From contig NZ_KQ758617.1 in the NCBI RefSeq assembly GCF_001457035.1, forward strand, positions 1,971,794 through 2,035,793: a stretch of DNA of 64,000 bases, given 5' to 3'. The notes under the pieces are model-generated. The model did no database searches. It saw only the letters and a program-made list of their open reading frames with translations, and was not told the DNA's origin. The translations under genes were made by a program, and so were the position numbers. Source of the stretch: Fictibacillus enclensis (lineage in GTDB: Bacteria > Bacillota > Bacilli > Bacillales > Fictibacillaceae). Every line of letters begins with the position of its first letter. Positions within the stretch are counted from its first letter, which is position 1. Of this stretch, positions 17,320 to 25,540 are shown piece after piece.

Positions 17320-17366
17320 CCTTTAGCTCAATAAGAAAAGCTGCCTGAGATGGCAGCTAAGATCTT
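17308..17366. repeat. Dispersed palindromic repeat, partial copy
   Basis: AACTAACC, then TTTAGCTCAATAAGA and the inner hairpin GCTGCC-TGAGAT-GGCAGC. The element continues into the 88-bp block shared with 43.8 kb and 60.1 kb. Confidence 0.7.
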
Positions 17367-17444
17367 AAAGGAATTCACCAGTTATCTTAATAAAAATTAG
17401 AGCCTAATTTTAGGATTCTTATGTATTTAGGATATAAATACAGC
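17353..17444. repeat. Repeat block B, copy 1 (adjoins sigK fragment)
   Basis: From GGCAGCTAAGATC to ATAGTAATGACATT the sequence is almost identical to 60133-60224, at a constant offset of 42,780 bp, and in its first part to 43820-43895. It contains a hairpin TAAAAATTAG-AGC-CTAATTTTA. It touches the truncated sigK end directly. Confidence 0.8.
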
Positions 17445-17534
17445 TATAGTAATGACATTAGAATCTCATTTTCCACACAACGTGCCACATAAGTCTCAAG
17501 CTTCATGCCCTCCCCTTTTGAATAGCTCTCAATC
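17445..17534 (-). pseudogene. sigK fragment A (skin-site-type junction)
   Basis: About 30 codons similar to pro-SigK residues in the [23 protein letters not shown] region, here reading [20 protein letters not shown] then ENEILMSLL and a stop. sigK similarity ends just after GAAAATGAGAT. Sequence is closest to copy 2. It lies 170 bp from the intact copy 2 on the same strand. Confidence 0.8.
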
Positions 17535-17565
17535 TTACTGTCCTAAACACATTAGTCCCACAGTA

Positions 17566-17644
17566 AAGTACATTAGAAAAAGTCACTCAACCGGTGGCCT
17601 TTACTGAAAGAAAAAAGGCAATAGATCTTGCGATAAATCAATAA
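17566..17644 (+). pseudogene. 3' fragment of the PD-(D/E)XK-like gene
   Basis: A copy of the last 26 codons of the gene at 10949-11503 (TLEKVTQPVAFTE, then KKAIDLAINQ and stop), carried along as the edge of the sigK duplication. No start or catalytic core. Confidence 0.85.
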
Positions 17645-17670
17645 GTTGTTAACCATTACACTTACAAAAA

Positions 17671-17707
17671 TAAAAAGGTACTCCCGATTCAAGGAATACC
17701 CTTTTGA
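17671..17707. terminator. Terminator of sigK copy 2
   Basis: AAAAAGGTACTCC pairs with GGAATACCCTTTT around CGATTCA; conserved counterpart of 11529-11566. Confidence 0.7.
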
Positions 17708-17710
17708 ATT

Positions 17711-18436
17711 TTAATAATTTGGGCGATCTTTCTGGCTCTGCTGCCGGCTCCGGTAAAACTCGTGAAATAATTTCATCAATGCCCGCTTTTCAATTCTTGA
17801 TACATAGCTCCGCGAAATACCAAGCATTTTCGCGATTTCCCGCTGCGTCTTTTCTTTTTCCATATCCAGGCCAAAGCGGCCGACAATGACTTCTTTCTCC
17901 CGGTCATCTAGCACATGGATATAATCATAAATTTTCTTTTTTTGCATTTTCAGCTGGATAACATCCACCACATCTTCTGTTTCCGCTTTTAGTACATCAA
18001 TGAGAGTAATTTCATTTCCTTCCTTATCGGTCCCAATCGGATCATGAAGAGATACATCTTTTTTTGTTTTTTTCAGTGCCCTCAAATGCATAAGGATCTC
18101 ATTTTCCACACAACGGGCCGCATACGTCGCAAGCTTTGTGCCTTTCCCTCTTGAATAGCTCTCAATCGCCTTGATCAGCCCAATCGTCCCAATGGAAATC
18201 AAGTCTTCCGTATCTTCCCCTGTATTATCAAATTTCTTGACGATATGTGCAACCAAACGCAAGTTGTGTTCGATTAGTTTACTCCTGGCCTCCTGGTCTC
18301 CCTCGGCCATCCTACTTAAGTATTCTTTCTCCTCATCCTCGGAGAGGGGCTGCGGAAACGCATTGTTTTTAACATACGAGACAAACAGCATAACTTCTTT
18401 GAAAAAGTACCCTAATACAACAAGCAACCCGGACAT
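17711..18436 (-). CDS. sigK: RNA polymerase sporulation sigma factor pro-SigK, copy 2
   Basis: Encodes 241 residues, differing from copy 1 at eight positions (for example [14 protein letters not shown] against [19 protein letters not shown] against KKFEN, RCVENE against RCIENE). Pro-sequence, core-binding region 2 and the region 4 helix-turn-helix are all intact, and the upstream GGGAGGTG and CATACAGAT are kept. A late mother-cell sigma factor; two active copies would raise dosage or allow divergence. Silent changes outnumber the amino-acid changes, which suggests both copies have been under selection. Confidence 0.92.
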   Translation of the reverse strand: MSGLLVVLGYFFKEVMLFVSYVKNNAFPQPLSEDEEKEYLSRMAEGDQEARSKLIEHNLRLVAHIVKKFDNTGEDTEDLISIGTIGLIKAIESYSRGKGTKLATYAARCVENEILMHLRALKKTKKDVSLHDPIGTDKEGNEITLIDVLKAETEDVVDVIQLKMQKKKIYDYIHVLDDREKEVIVGRFGLDMEKEKTQREIAKMLGISRSYVSRIEKRALMKLFHEFYRSRQQSQKDRPNY

Positions 18437-18470
18437 TCAGACACCTCCCGGCGGTTATTTCTTACTCTTA

Positions 18471-18503
18471 TCTGTATGCCGGGTTGGGCTTGTTAGGTGT
18501 CTG
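18471..18503 (-). promoter_or_regulatory. Candidate sporulation promoter of sigK copy 2
   Basis: CATACAGAT on the minus strand at 18471-18479, the same position relative to the start codon as in copy 1. Confidence 0.4.
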
Positions 18504-18579
18504 TACAAATGGAATGAAACACACTCTAAAATATCTAATTTTTCTCATCGATTTTTCCATTATTTTTTAAATCCCTCTT

Positions 18580-18666
18580 CCACTAGCTGACCAATAAATC
18601 CATAAGAAAAAGCTGTCTTAAAGACAGCTCCGATCTTCAGCTAACGCACCCGTTAGTTGAACAAGA
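18580..18666. repeat. Dispersed palindromic repeat
   Basis: Contains ATAAGAAAAAGCTGTC, the inner hairpin AGCTGTCTTAAAGACAGCT and the 3' palindrome CTAACGCACCCGTTAG. The 5' palindrome is degenerate. Confidence 0.85.
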
Positions 18667-18686
18667 TTTTGACAAGTGCATAAGTC

Positions 18687-18868
18687 TTATTTTTCAGACT
18701 TCTTTTTAAAAACAAAGAAAATCAATAAACAAATGACCAAATATACTAATGCTTGACCAGTGAATTTTCACTAAGAAAATTGTGAATGCCATTGGTACGA
18801 AGTATGGAACCAATAACAACGGAAAGAATTGCAGCGATAAATATAGAAATAAAGACTCTTTTACCCAT
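18687..18868 (-). pseudogene. Frameshifted two-helix membrane protein
   Basis: ATG at 18866-18868 opens MGKRVFISIFIAAILSVVIG, then a frame change near 18745 is needed to continue into GQALVYLVICLLIFFVFKKKSEK. Each part has one membrane helix; together they would make a protein of about 60 residues. One base lost or gained in GAAAATTCACTGG explains the break. Family not recognised. Confidence 0.55.
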
Positions 18869-18998
18869 AAAATTTCACTCACTTTTGGTATTTTATCTTA
18901 AATGTTTTAAAACATAGGTCGTAAAAGGTATTCAAATTCCTCCGCCTAGATGACTAATAAACAACCATTCAAAACAGACATTGCACCCAATAAATCCA

Positions 18999-19217
18999 TT
19001 ATCTCACCCTATACTTTTCACTCTGTAATGCAAAGAAAAGCCAAATTAGAACCATAAAAGTTACTACATATTCTGTATCTCTTTCTATTGGATGCCCAAG
19101 AATCAAAGCAATTATATCTGTACATATGTTCGATAAAAATGAAAGAATAATCGTAAGAAAAATTGTATGAAGAAACAATTTAATAAATTTAATCCTTGAA
19201 CTTTTAAGAAAAGCCAT
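18999..19217 (-). CDS. Small two-helix membrane protein
   Basis: Encodes 72 residues beginning MAFLKSSRIKFIKLF, with helices at about 12-32 and 48-64 and a basic tail. The ATG at 19217 is chosen because AAAGGGG lies 5 bp upstream; the longer frame from 19265 has no such site. No family recognised. It lies between two dispersed repeats in the decay zone. Confidence 0.5.
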   Translation of the reverse strand: MAFLKSSRIKFIKLFLHTIFLTIILSFLSNICTDIIALILGHPIERDTEYVVTFMVLIWLFFALQSEKYRVR

Positions 19218-19310
19218 AAAAACCCCTTTTTCTAGTTGTGAGCAATCATATTTTACTATACCCAAATGTTTTTACATATGGAAATTGAATCCTTTTTTTC
19301 ATATACATTG

Positions 19311-19401
19311 TTGAACTAACCTGCCCTGTTAGCACAATAGAAAAAAGCCGCCAAAAATGGCAGCTGGTTCTTCAACTCTTGCACCCATTAATTGAATAAG
19401 A
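19311..19401. repeat. Dispersed palindromic repeat
   Basis: 5' palindrome AACTAACCTGCCCTGTTAG, inner GCCGCC-AAAAAT-GGCAGC hairpin, and 3' half with GCACCCATTAATTGAATAAGA. A GAGGGC-GTA-GCCCTC hairpin follows at 19403-19417, before the end of the next gene. Confidence 0.85.
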
Positions 19402-19430
19402 GAGGGCGTAGCCCTCCCTTTCCAATGTTT

Positions 19431-20525
19431 TTACTTAGCTTTCTGAACGGTAACTTTTACAGTTTTAGTGTTCTTGGCAGCATCAGTAGATGTAACGGTT
19501 AACACTCTACCTTTCTTCTGTTTCTTAATGGTGATCTTGAATTTACCATCAGAACCGGCTTTCTTGCTGCCTAGCTTTGTGCTGCCATACTTCACGACAA
19601 CACTTGCACTCTTTTCTGTCTTACCGCTAACTGATTTATCATTGTCATCCACTTTATTTACAGTTAATGAAGGAGCAGTCTTGTCGATAACTTTCTTCAC
19701 AGTCACCTTACTTTTGTTCTTGGCCGCATCCGTCGCTGTTACAGATAATGAAGTTCCCGCTTTCTGTTTAGCAATCTTAACGGTGAATTTACCATTTTTG
19801 TCAGCTGTCGCTTTTCCAATGGATTTCTTATTAACACTTATTTCAACGGTCGATTTAGCCTCTGCCTTACCCTTAACAACCGTATCATTATCATCGACTG
19901 TATTCACCGTCGGAGCTTTCGGTGCTGTTTTGTCATAAGGCGTGAAACGGTAGCTTAGCATGTACTCATCACCACTACCGAAATTCGCTAAATCAAGTGC
20001 AACGAGATAATAGTGGCCAGCTTTCTTCACATCATACCCTTGACCAATAATTCCTTTATCTGTTACCTCGCGGTAATCGATAGGCAGGAAGTTCTTTTTG
20101 GTATCGATCATGCCATATCCAAGGTCCATGAGGGAATAGGGGTAATCAACCGGAAGTGCTGCTGCAGAAAGGTACCCGGGTGTTTTAATATCAAATCCAA
20201 AGATATCGACATCATAATCGTAAAAGGAACCAACCACATACTCTCCAGAGTTTAATAAATCAGCAAATGATAGGTCGTTATTTGGTTCATTTTCATAATA
20301 TATATCCCCTGCTTTTAACATTTTCATAGCTTGGGATTTTGCTTTAGTGGTAAAAAGCGGATGACTGAAGCGTTCTGTGTGGTGGCCGCTATTTTGTACA
20401 GCCACTTTTAGTTCCTGTTTTGTATCACTATATGTAGGAGCAGATGCTGCATGTGCTGACGATACCCCTAATGTACTTGCCAAAAGTGCTGATGATAAAA
20501 CTAAGCCTGCAATTTTCTTTTTCAA
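19431..20525 (-). CDS. Secreted protein with two bacterial Ig-like domains
   Basis: Encodes 364 residues from a TTG at 20525 with GGAGG 8 bp upstream. A Sec signal peptide ends near AHAASAP (about residue 27). Residues 35-195 form a domain with EPNNDLSFADLLNSGEYVVG and YYLVALDLANFGSGDEYMLS, similar to pre-peptidase-type beta-sandwich domains. Two repeats follow, each beginning DKTAP and containing VDDND, a GKFTVKI or GKFKITI strand and VTxTDAAKN: the Big_6-like Ig fold used as spacers or adhesive modules on Gram-positive surfaces. No sortase motif, so probably released or charge-bound (Lys-rich C-terminus). Confidence 0.7.
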   Translation of the reverse strand: MKKKIAGLVLSSALLASTLGVSSAHAASAPTYSDTKQELKVAVQNSGHHTERFSHPLFTTKAKSQAMKMLKAGDIYYENEPNNDLSFADLLNSGEYVVGSFYDYDVDIFGFDIKTPGYLSAAALPVDYPYSLMDLGYGMIDTKKNFLPIDYREVTDKGIIGQGYDVKKAGHYYLVALDLANFGSGDEYMLSYRFTPYDKTAPKAPTVNTVDDNDTVVKGKAEAKSTVEISVNKKSIGKATADKNGKFTVKIAKQKAGTSLSVTATDAAKNKSKVTVKKVIDKTAPSLTVNKVDDNDKSVSGKTEKSASVVVKYGSTKLGSKKAGSDGKFKITIKKQKKGRVLTVTSTDAAKNTKTVKVTVQKAK

Positions 20526-20615
20526 GTCGATAACCTCCAAAATTTTCTAATGTTTATATATTCCATTTTATAGTACTTTTTTCCTTTATTAAATATGATA
20601 AAACTATAAAAATAA

Positions 20616-20650
20616 AAAACCACTAGGGCGGAATACCCAAGTGGCGTTGT
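20616..20650. terminator. Hairpin
   Basis: CCACT-A-GGG pairs with CCC-A-AGTGG, with A-runs on the left and TTGTTTT on the right. It may terminate a short plus-strand transcript. Confidence 0.35.
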
Positions 20651-20787
20651 TTTGTATTAAACATATTCATTGTTTTAAGATGGAGGGGTCATCAACAAAT
20701 ACATCCATGTTTTCCCAGTACACATCTCCTCGTTTTTCTTCATATCCAGCTATTGTTTTCGAAAGTTTTCCTCAACATTCTGGCCCT

Positions 20788-20826
20788 AAAATTAAAAAAG
20801 CGCTGTTCCTTGTTACAGGAAAGCGC
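20788..20826 (-). terminator. Intrinsic terminator of the YrrS-like gene
   Basis: On the minus strand GCGCTTTCCTGT pairs imperfectly with ACAGCGC-type arms and is followed by TTTTTTAATTTT. Confidence 0.6.
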
Positions 20827-20894
20827 CCGATTGTTTTTACAATGTATTGAGCTCTTGTTTTCCATTATCCAGGGTTTTTTTTCGCCTTTTTAAA

Positions 20895-21599
20895 TTATCG
20901 ATTTTGTTTACTAACACTTGTTACTTTCCACCCTTTTTGATCCACCCATTCAAGATTCACAACGTACATCCAACTATCTTCGCCGTCAGGGCTCACTTTT
21001 CCAACTGATTTTTGAGGTCCCCCGCCATTTTCAATACGCCAGATGTTCATGTTGACCCCTAGACCTGTTGCCATTTGAATCGCTTTTACTTTTTCGTTCC
21101 AATCCACTGAATCCTTAACATAACTCGAAGTATGTGGTCCAGTCTGACTCGTTCCAATGGGTTTCGACGACCCAGGTCCTGTCACTTTCTCCTCATCTTG
21201 AGAATTATGCTTCTCGCGCTCTTCCTTGGCTTCTTTTGCTTTCTGCTCTTCTCTGTCTTTTTCTACTTTTTGTTTTTTTGTAGCTTGTTCTTCGGAGTCT
21301 TTCTGAATTCTTTTAGCTTCTTGCTGCTCTTTAGTTTTTTTATTTTCCCTCAATTTTTTATCTTGGTTTTTTAATTCGATCTCTTTATCTTTACTGATCG
21401 TTGTGTCATTATTTTGTTGGTTCCTTTGTTCACTTTCACTTTTGGTTAGGTTGTGTCGGTTATCGGTTGAGGCCTGATTGCTGTCTCCCCACATTATTTT
21501 TCCTGCTGCAATAAATATTAGGACCAATACGACACAAATTAGGCCGTTCAGAGTAATATGCATCTTTTTTCTCTTTTGGCGTTGAACTCTTGATCTCAT
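20895..21599 (-). CDS. YrrS-family (DUF1510) membrane-anchored protein
   Basis: Encodes 234 residues from the ATG at 21599 (AAGGGAG upstream). Layout: basic N-terminus, one membrane helix (about residues 16-36), a long charged Lys/Glu/Gln-rich coiled-coil-like linker (about 60-150), then the DUF1510 domain with SVDWNEKVKAIQMATGL, NGGGPQKSVGKVSPDG and VNLEWVDQKGWKVTSV. YrrS in B. subtilis lies next to a penicillin-binding protein gene and its role is unclear. Here it is alone. Confidence 0.75.
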   Translation of the reverse strand: MRSRVQRQKRKKMHITLNGLICVVLVLIFIAAGKIMWGDSNQASTDNRHNLTKSESEQRNQQNNDTTISKDKEIELKNQDKKLRENKKTKEQQEAKRIQKDSEEQATKKQKVEKDREEQKAKEAKEEREKHNSQDEEKVTGPGSSKPIGTSQTGPHTSSYVKDSVDWNEKVKAIQMATGLGVNMNIWRIENGGGPQKSVGKVSPDGEDSWMYVVNLEWVDQKGWKVTSVSKQNR

Positions 21600-21786
21600 C
21601 TTATCTCCCTTCAGTTCTATCACTTCATCACAATGGTTTTACAAAAGTTTCGATCTCTTCTTTACACGATGCTATTCTTTTTTTTACAACGAAATGATGT
21701 TGTTTAAATAATATTCGACAGGTTTTTTTTAAACATAAGGGGGAAAATGAAGAGGTAAAATATTCTTTACATTGAGCGATCTTTTT

Positions 21787-21894
21787 TTATCTTTGATTGG
21801 GACCATCTAGTGTTAGACCATACTGTCTAAAGAGTATTTTCCAATTCTTACCTTCCGCTCCCCGAAGAGAAACAACCACAGTAAGCCTTTGCAT
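21787..21894 (-). pseudogene. Short C-terminal gene remnant
   Basis: 35 codons reading MQRLTVVVSLRGAEGKNWK, then ILFRQYGLTLDGPNQR and a stop. No ribosome binding site, and a stop lies a few codons upstream. Looks like the tail of a lost gene. The rest of 21600-22150 is AT-rich and unassigned. Confidence 0.25.
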
Positions 21895-22150
21895 GTACTC
21901 TATGAAAATCTAAAAAAGGAGGAAGGGTAAAAACGCTTCCTCAGGCTGTCGAGAGTTTCTCCTCTCCCATTTTTCCACAGAAAAAGTATAGCGTTCCCCA
22001 TTGTTTCATATTTTTCAACCCCCCGCGCTTATTTTAGTTTAAACTTTTTACTTCGTTAGTTCCCATAGACATTCTCCTCTTATTAATACTTAGAGGTTAA
22101 GATATATATCAAATTTACTTATTATACCAATTTATCTCAAGTTCCTTCTT

Positions 22151-22172
22151 TAACTAACCTGCCCCGTTAATC
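22151..22172. repeat. Half copy of the dispersed repeat, overlapping a gene end
   Basis: TAACTAACCTGCCCCGTTAA; the kinase-like gene ends inside it, its TAA lying in the right arm. Confidence 0.75.
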
Positions 22173-23261
22173 AAGCGGATATTTTTCAAGTTCTTTCAGG
22201 TAAATTTCCAGACGCTCTTTTAGTTGTTCTTTTGTACCGTAACGAATAATTTGTTCACGGCTTAAAGATTCTTTATTTAATAACTGATAATGTGTATATG
22301 CCATAGTTACGAGCTTCAAGAACACTTCAACGTTCAAATCTTTACTTTTCTGCTTAGAGCCATTGGTATACCCTTCAATAAATCCTTCAGCATTAGCTCT
22401 TAACTGATGGATATGAAGATAATAATTACTTTTTCTATATCTTAGGGTGTTATGTACTGTATAGAAAAAGGTCTGATAATTGAATATGTAATTGGCAGCT
22501 AGAGAAGTCCCTGTATATAGAAGTGGATAAGGGTCTATAATCCTAGCACCGTTCTTTGAAAAAATGATATTCTCTGGAGATGTATCCTGATTTGTCAGGA
22601 TAATTTTTTCGCGGTCTATCGAACGAACAGAAATTAAATCCTTCGCAGTCTTTATCACTTTTTTCTTATTAAATTCGTAAGGGCTTGAGAGTAAAACATC
22701 TAATTCATCTTGATATTCTTTAGTTTCTTCAAGGATGAACTCTCTCAAGTCCATTTCTAGTTCACCTTTTATTTCACCTTTTTCTCCAATTTTCAAATAT
22801 CCTAAGCCTTTATAAGGGGGATCAAGATTTTCAAGTGCAAGAAAGAACTCTCCTAACTCCGTCCCATAACGTTTTGATTGTGTCGTTGTTTGGTCGCCAA
22901 GGCCTATGGATTTCCCTACATAAGATTCAATCGTATAGGTCAATTCTTCATTGACAAAGTACTCGAAATGCTCAGGGCAAATTCCTTTTTTTGCTCTGTT
23001 GGCTTGCTTGTAAAACGCTTTTGTAGCAGCGTAATCCGCTATAAACTCTTCACGATTGAAGACTACCTTTTTATCGTAGGCAATTTTTTTCGGAATACGG
23101 AGTACGAGTTGCTCCTTGTCTATCAAATAGGCAAAATGCCAAGCCCCTTCTCCTAACTTTTTAATCCCAGATTCACTTGATATCTCTTCTAGTCCTTCAT
23201 TTTTCAAAGCATTATTAATGATTTCCAGCTCTGTCAAAGTTTCTGTTGTAAGGAATTTCAT
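22167..23261 (-). CDS. Kinase/phosphotransferase-fold protein
   Basis: Encodes 364 residues from the ATG at 23261 with AAGGAG about 10 bp upstream. An aminoglycoside-phosphotransferase or protein-kinase-like fold is suggested by GIKKLGEGAWHFAYLIDKEQLVLRI (N-lobe), LTNQDTSPENIIFSKNG (catalytic loop, Asp and Asn in the usual spacing although the usual His-Gly is Asn-Gln) and ARIIDPYPL (metal-binding Asp). A C-terminal helical part of about 120 residues follows. The substrate is unknown. The last codons and stop lie in a dispersed repeat, so the original C-terminus may have been altered. Confidence 0.6.
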   Translation of the reverse strand: MKFLTTETLTELEIINNALKNEGLEEISSESGIKKLGEGAWHFAYLIDKEQLVLRIPKKIAYDKKVVFNREEFIADYAATKAFYKQANRAKKGICPEHFEYFVNEELTYTIESYVGKSIGLGDQTTTQSKRYGTELGEFFLALENLDPPYKGLGYLKIGEKGEIKGELEMDLREFILEETKEYQDELDVLLSSPYEFNKKKVIKTAKDLISVRSIDREKIILTNQDTSPENIIFSKNGARIIDPYPLLYTGTSLAANYIFNYQTFFYTVHNTLRYRKSNYYLHIHQLRANAEGFIEGYTNGSKQKSKDLNVEVFLKLVTMAYTHYQLLNKESLSREQIIRYGTKEQLKERLEIYLKELEKYPLD

Positions 23262-23388
23262 CTTTTGTAGACTCCTTTTTATTTCTATGAACATCATTTC
23301 CTAGTGTAAAAGTAGGTAGAAATTATTATAGATATGCCCCTGTTAATACAATAACCTTATTTTCTATCGGTGCCTTTAATAACATCGT

Positions 23389-23577
23389 TTAATTGTAATG
23401 GAGAATCGTACCTTGGTGGAAATATAATTGCCATCTACCATCGATAAGTTTCCATATGGAACTGCGAAGTGTATTTCGATTTATAGTTTTATCAACTACA
23501 AAATAAGTGGATAAAAACACCTCTGATGATAACGTTTTCAACGCACTGTCCATCATTGTTCTGTTATTTGATGACAT
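23389..23577 (-). pseudogene. DUF4440/NTF2-like protein, C-terminal part
   Basis: 62 codons with LKTLSSEVFLSTYFVVDKT, then TLRSSIWKLIDGRWQLYFHQGT, the last strands of the SnoaL-like DUF4440 fold. Full members have about 120-130 residues, so the N-terminal half is missing. A weak GGGGGT lies before an ATG, so a short product is possible. Confidence 0.5.
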
Positions 23578-23596
23578 TTTCTGATACCCCCGTTTG

Positions 23597-23630
23597 GTTC
23601 AACTCCTGCACCCGTTAGCTTAATAAGAAC
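23597..23630. repeat. Half copy of the dispersed repeat
   Basis: TTCAACTCCTGCACCCGTTAG followed by CTTAATAAGAA. Confidence 0.65.
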
Positions 23631-23660
23631 CTACAAAATACCAATTTTTATCTAACTTTT

Positions 23661-23928
23661 TTATTTGTTTAAAATCTCCATCAAAATCACTTTGATTTGG
23701 CTTTTTATCATTGGGTATACGAACCCAGAGAAATTATCTAACATTCCACGGTATGTGAAGAACAAAACCAGGTCATCGTTTTTTTCAATAACAATTTCTC
23801 CAACACCTTTAGATAGTTGTTCATTTTTTTTTAGGTAATAGGATAAGTGATGAATCGTATGAAACATTTGGTTTCAGAGTACCTTTTTCCACCATTTCCA
23901 CTACTTCTTCTCTTTCTGATTTATTCAT
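23661..23928 (-). pseudogene. Frameshifted hypothetical gene
   Basis: An ATG at 23928 with AGGACT upstream opens MNKSEREEVVEMVEKGTLKP; the frame must change near 23865 to continue as MFHTIHHLSYYLKKNEQ, then GVGEIVIEKNDDLVLFFTYR and MLDNFSGFVY. The two parts abut and together form about 88 codons. No family recognised. It starts 9 bp after the stop of the small membrane gene, so the two were probably an operon. Confidence 0.45.
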
Positions 23929-23937
23929 TTTGAAGTC

Positions 23938-24132
23938 CTAATCTAACATAACTTGAGTAAAAGGAAAGAACAGCCACAGTAAGATAGTTAATAACTGGAT
24001 TGTGAACGGCTTCCAATCCTTCTTTTTAAATAAATTGATAATGGTCTTCACTGTAATGAAAATAAAAAATCCAAATATCACTAACCAAATGGGAAGCATT
24101 AAAAATTCGGTTATTATATCATTAAATACCAT
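23938..24132 (-). CDS. Small two-helix membrane protein, 64 residues
   Basis: Begins MVFNDIITEFLMLPIW. Helices at about 10-30 and 43-60 are separated by a Lys-rich loop (KKKDW). No recognised family. The start overlaps the end of an even smaller ORF (24114-24203), and a frameshifted gene follows 9 bp downstream, suggesting a small polycistronic unit of membrane peptides. Confidence 0.45.
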   Translation of the reverse strand: MVFNDIITEFLMLPIWLVIFGFFIFITVKTIINLFKKKDWKPFTIQLLTILLWLFFPFTQVMLD

Positions 24133-24203
24133 TGAAAAAATGCAATTAAAATAACCAATATGCTACTTGCTAACGCTAAGAATAAAAGTCGATTATGCTT
24201 CAA
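24114..24203 (-). CDS. 29-residue membrane peptide (candidate)
   Basis: A TTG at 24203 opens MKHNRLLFLALASSILVILI, then AFFQWYLMI and a stop overlapping the next ORF. It is basic N-terminal plus one hydrophobic helix. A weak GAGAGTG lies upstream. May be a real leader or short peptide or chance. Confidence 0.3.
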   Translation of the reverse strand: MKHNRLLFLALASSILVILIAFFQWYLMI

Positions 24204-24290
24204 GTTTTTCACTCTCTTATAGGATGATTTGCTTCATTTTATAAGTATAATTACGAGAATACCAATGGTATTTTGTGACAAATCTTCTTC

Positions 24291-24319
24291 CACTAAACTG
24301 CCCCGTTAGTTGAATAACA
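24291..24319. repeat. Half copy of the dispersed repeat
   Basis: CACTAAACTGCCCCGTTAG followed by TTGAATAA. Confidence 0.7.
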
Positions 24320-24426
24320 AATTCTCTTTTTCACACATTTTTAATTTGTTTTTCAGGTGATTTTCATTCTTCCTATGTAAGGTTGATGTTGTACTCATTA
24401 TTGCCTTAAAAAAGGAGGAAACACGA

Positions 24427-25218
24427 TTGGATACGATTATTGAAACAAGAGAACCCTCTCTTGGCCGCAAGATGCTGAATAAAGTCCCCGAGGTGACCAT
24501 TTTCTTTTGGATTATAAAAATTATGGCCACAACCGTTGGGGAAACAGCAGCCGACTTTCTCACATTCAAGCTGCACTGGGGACTCACGAATACAACCTTT
24601 GTCATGAGCGCTCTATTAATCATCACCCTTATTTTTCAATTTAAGGCGAGAAAATATATTCCTGGCGTCTATTGGCTTGCTGTCGTGTTGATCAGCGTAG
24701 TCGGAACGCTGATTACCGACAATCTCACTGACCATTTTGGAGTGCCGCTCGTTACATCAACGATTGTCTTTTCCATCATCTTGGCGATTACATTCGCCGC
24801 CTGGTATAAGAGTGAAAAGACGCTCTCCATTCACTCCATCTTTACAACGAGACGAGAGACATTTTACTGGCTCGCTATTTTATTTACCTTTGCACTCGGT
24901 ACAGCAGCAGGAGATCTTGTTTCTGAAGATATTGGATTAGGCTATTGGAAATCAGGCATCCTTTTCGCGGTTGTCATAGCTTTAGTAACTCTTGCCTTTT
25001 TCAAGTTTAATATGAATGCTGTTCTTTCCTTTTGGATTGCCTATATTTTAACACGTCCACTTGGAGCATCCATCGGAGATTTTCTTTCCCAGTCCCGTCA
25101 TGCAGGAGGGCTTGGTCTCGGAACGACTGGAACAAGTATGATTTTCTTGGCAATTATATTAGCTCTCGTAATATATTTAACAAAGACCCGGAGAGACGAG
25201 ATCCCGGTAGAAGAATAA
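24427..25218 (+). CDS. COG4705-type integral membrane protein
   Basis: Encodes 263 residues from a TTG with AGGAGG about 8 bp upstream. It is almost entirely hydrophobic, about eight helices. Three similar motifs are visible: TVGETAADFL (about 37-46), GTAAGDLVSED (about 157-167) and GASIGDFLSQ (about 212-221). This suggests internal repeats with a conserved acidic residue in the membrane. This family is annotated only as a predicted membrane-anchored protein. A strong bidirectional terminator follows. Confidence 0.65.
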   Translation: MDTIIETREPSLGRKMLNKVPEVTIFFWIIKIMATTVGETAADFLTFKLHWGLTNTTFVMSALLIITLIFQFKARKYIPGVYWLAVVLISVVGTLITDNLTDHFGVPLVTSTIVFSIILAITFAAWYKSEKTLSIHSIFTTRRETFYWLAILFTFALGTAAGDLVSEDIGLGYWKSGILFAVVIALVTLAFFKFNMNAVLSFWIAYILTRPLGASIGDFLSQSRHAGGLGLGTTGTSMIFLAIILALVIYLTKTRRDEIPVEE

Positions 25219-25263
25219 CACAAAAAGAAAGCGTTCCTTGATTCGGAGCGCTTTCTTTTTGTG
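25219..25263. terminator. Bidirectional terminator
   Basis: AAAAAGAAAGCG-T-TCC pairs with GGA-GCGCTTTCTTTTT around TTGATTC. Confidence 0.8.
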
Positions 25264-25271
25264 ACAGCTTT

Positions 25272-25501
25272 CTATATTTCTTCATAGTCACCTTTGAAAA
25301 GTATTTCATAGTACTTTGACTCTTCAATCTTGCCTTTTCTCCATCACAGTAGTCATAAGCTATACCATTAACAAATTTTCCCGTGCCTTCGCATTCAGGA
25401 CATGTTACATATTCATCCTTGCCGCCAAATGAAAGAGAACCAGTGGGTAAGAGCGAAAGGACTTTTTTTAGAATTGCTACAGTTTGTTTACACTGTAGCA
25501 T
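25272..25501 (-). pseudogene. Frameshifted DnaJ-type zinc-motif protein
   Basis: An ATG at 25501 opens a frame with DEYVTCPECEGTGKFVNGIA then YDYCDG, a CxxCxGxG-type cluster as in DnaJ zinc domains. A frame change near 25345 is needed to reach KGKIEESKYYEILFKGDYEEI and a stop at 25272. About 76 residues if repaired. It may be a decayed small zinc-binding protein. Confidence 0.5.
25475..25500. repeat. Inverted repeat at the start of the zinc-motif remnant
   Basis: TGCTACAGT-TTGTTTAC-ACTGTAGCA, a 9-bp perfect inverted repeat lying 40 bp after the end of the histidine kinase gene. Not followed by a T-run, so an operator is as likely as a terminator. Confidence 0.5.
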
Positions 25502-25540
25502 TCATTTATATTTAATGTTCTTCTCAGTAAATTTTAATGT

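Larger units (their letters stand above)
17566..18506. repeat. Segmental direct duplication, unit 2 (sigK region)
   Basis: Second 941-bp unit, colinear with 11425-12365 without net indels, ending at CTGTAC upstream of sigK copy 2. Confidence 0.9.
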
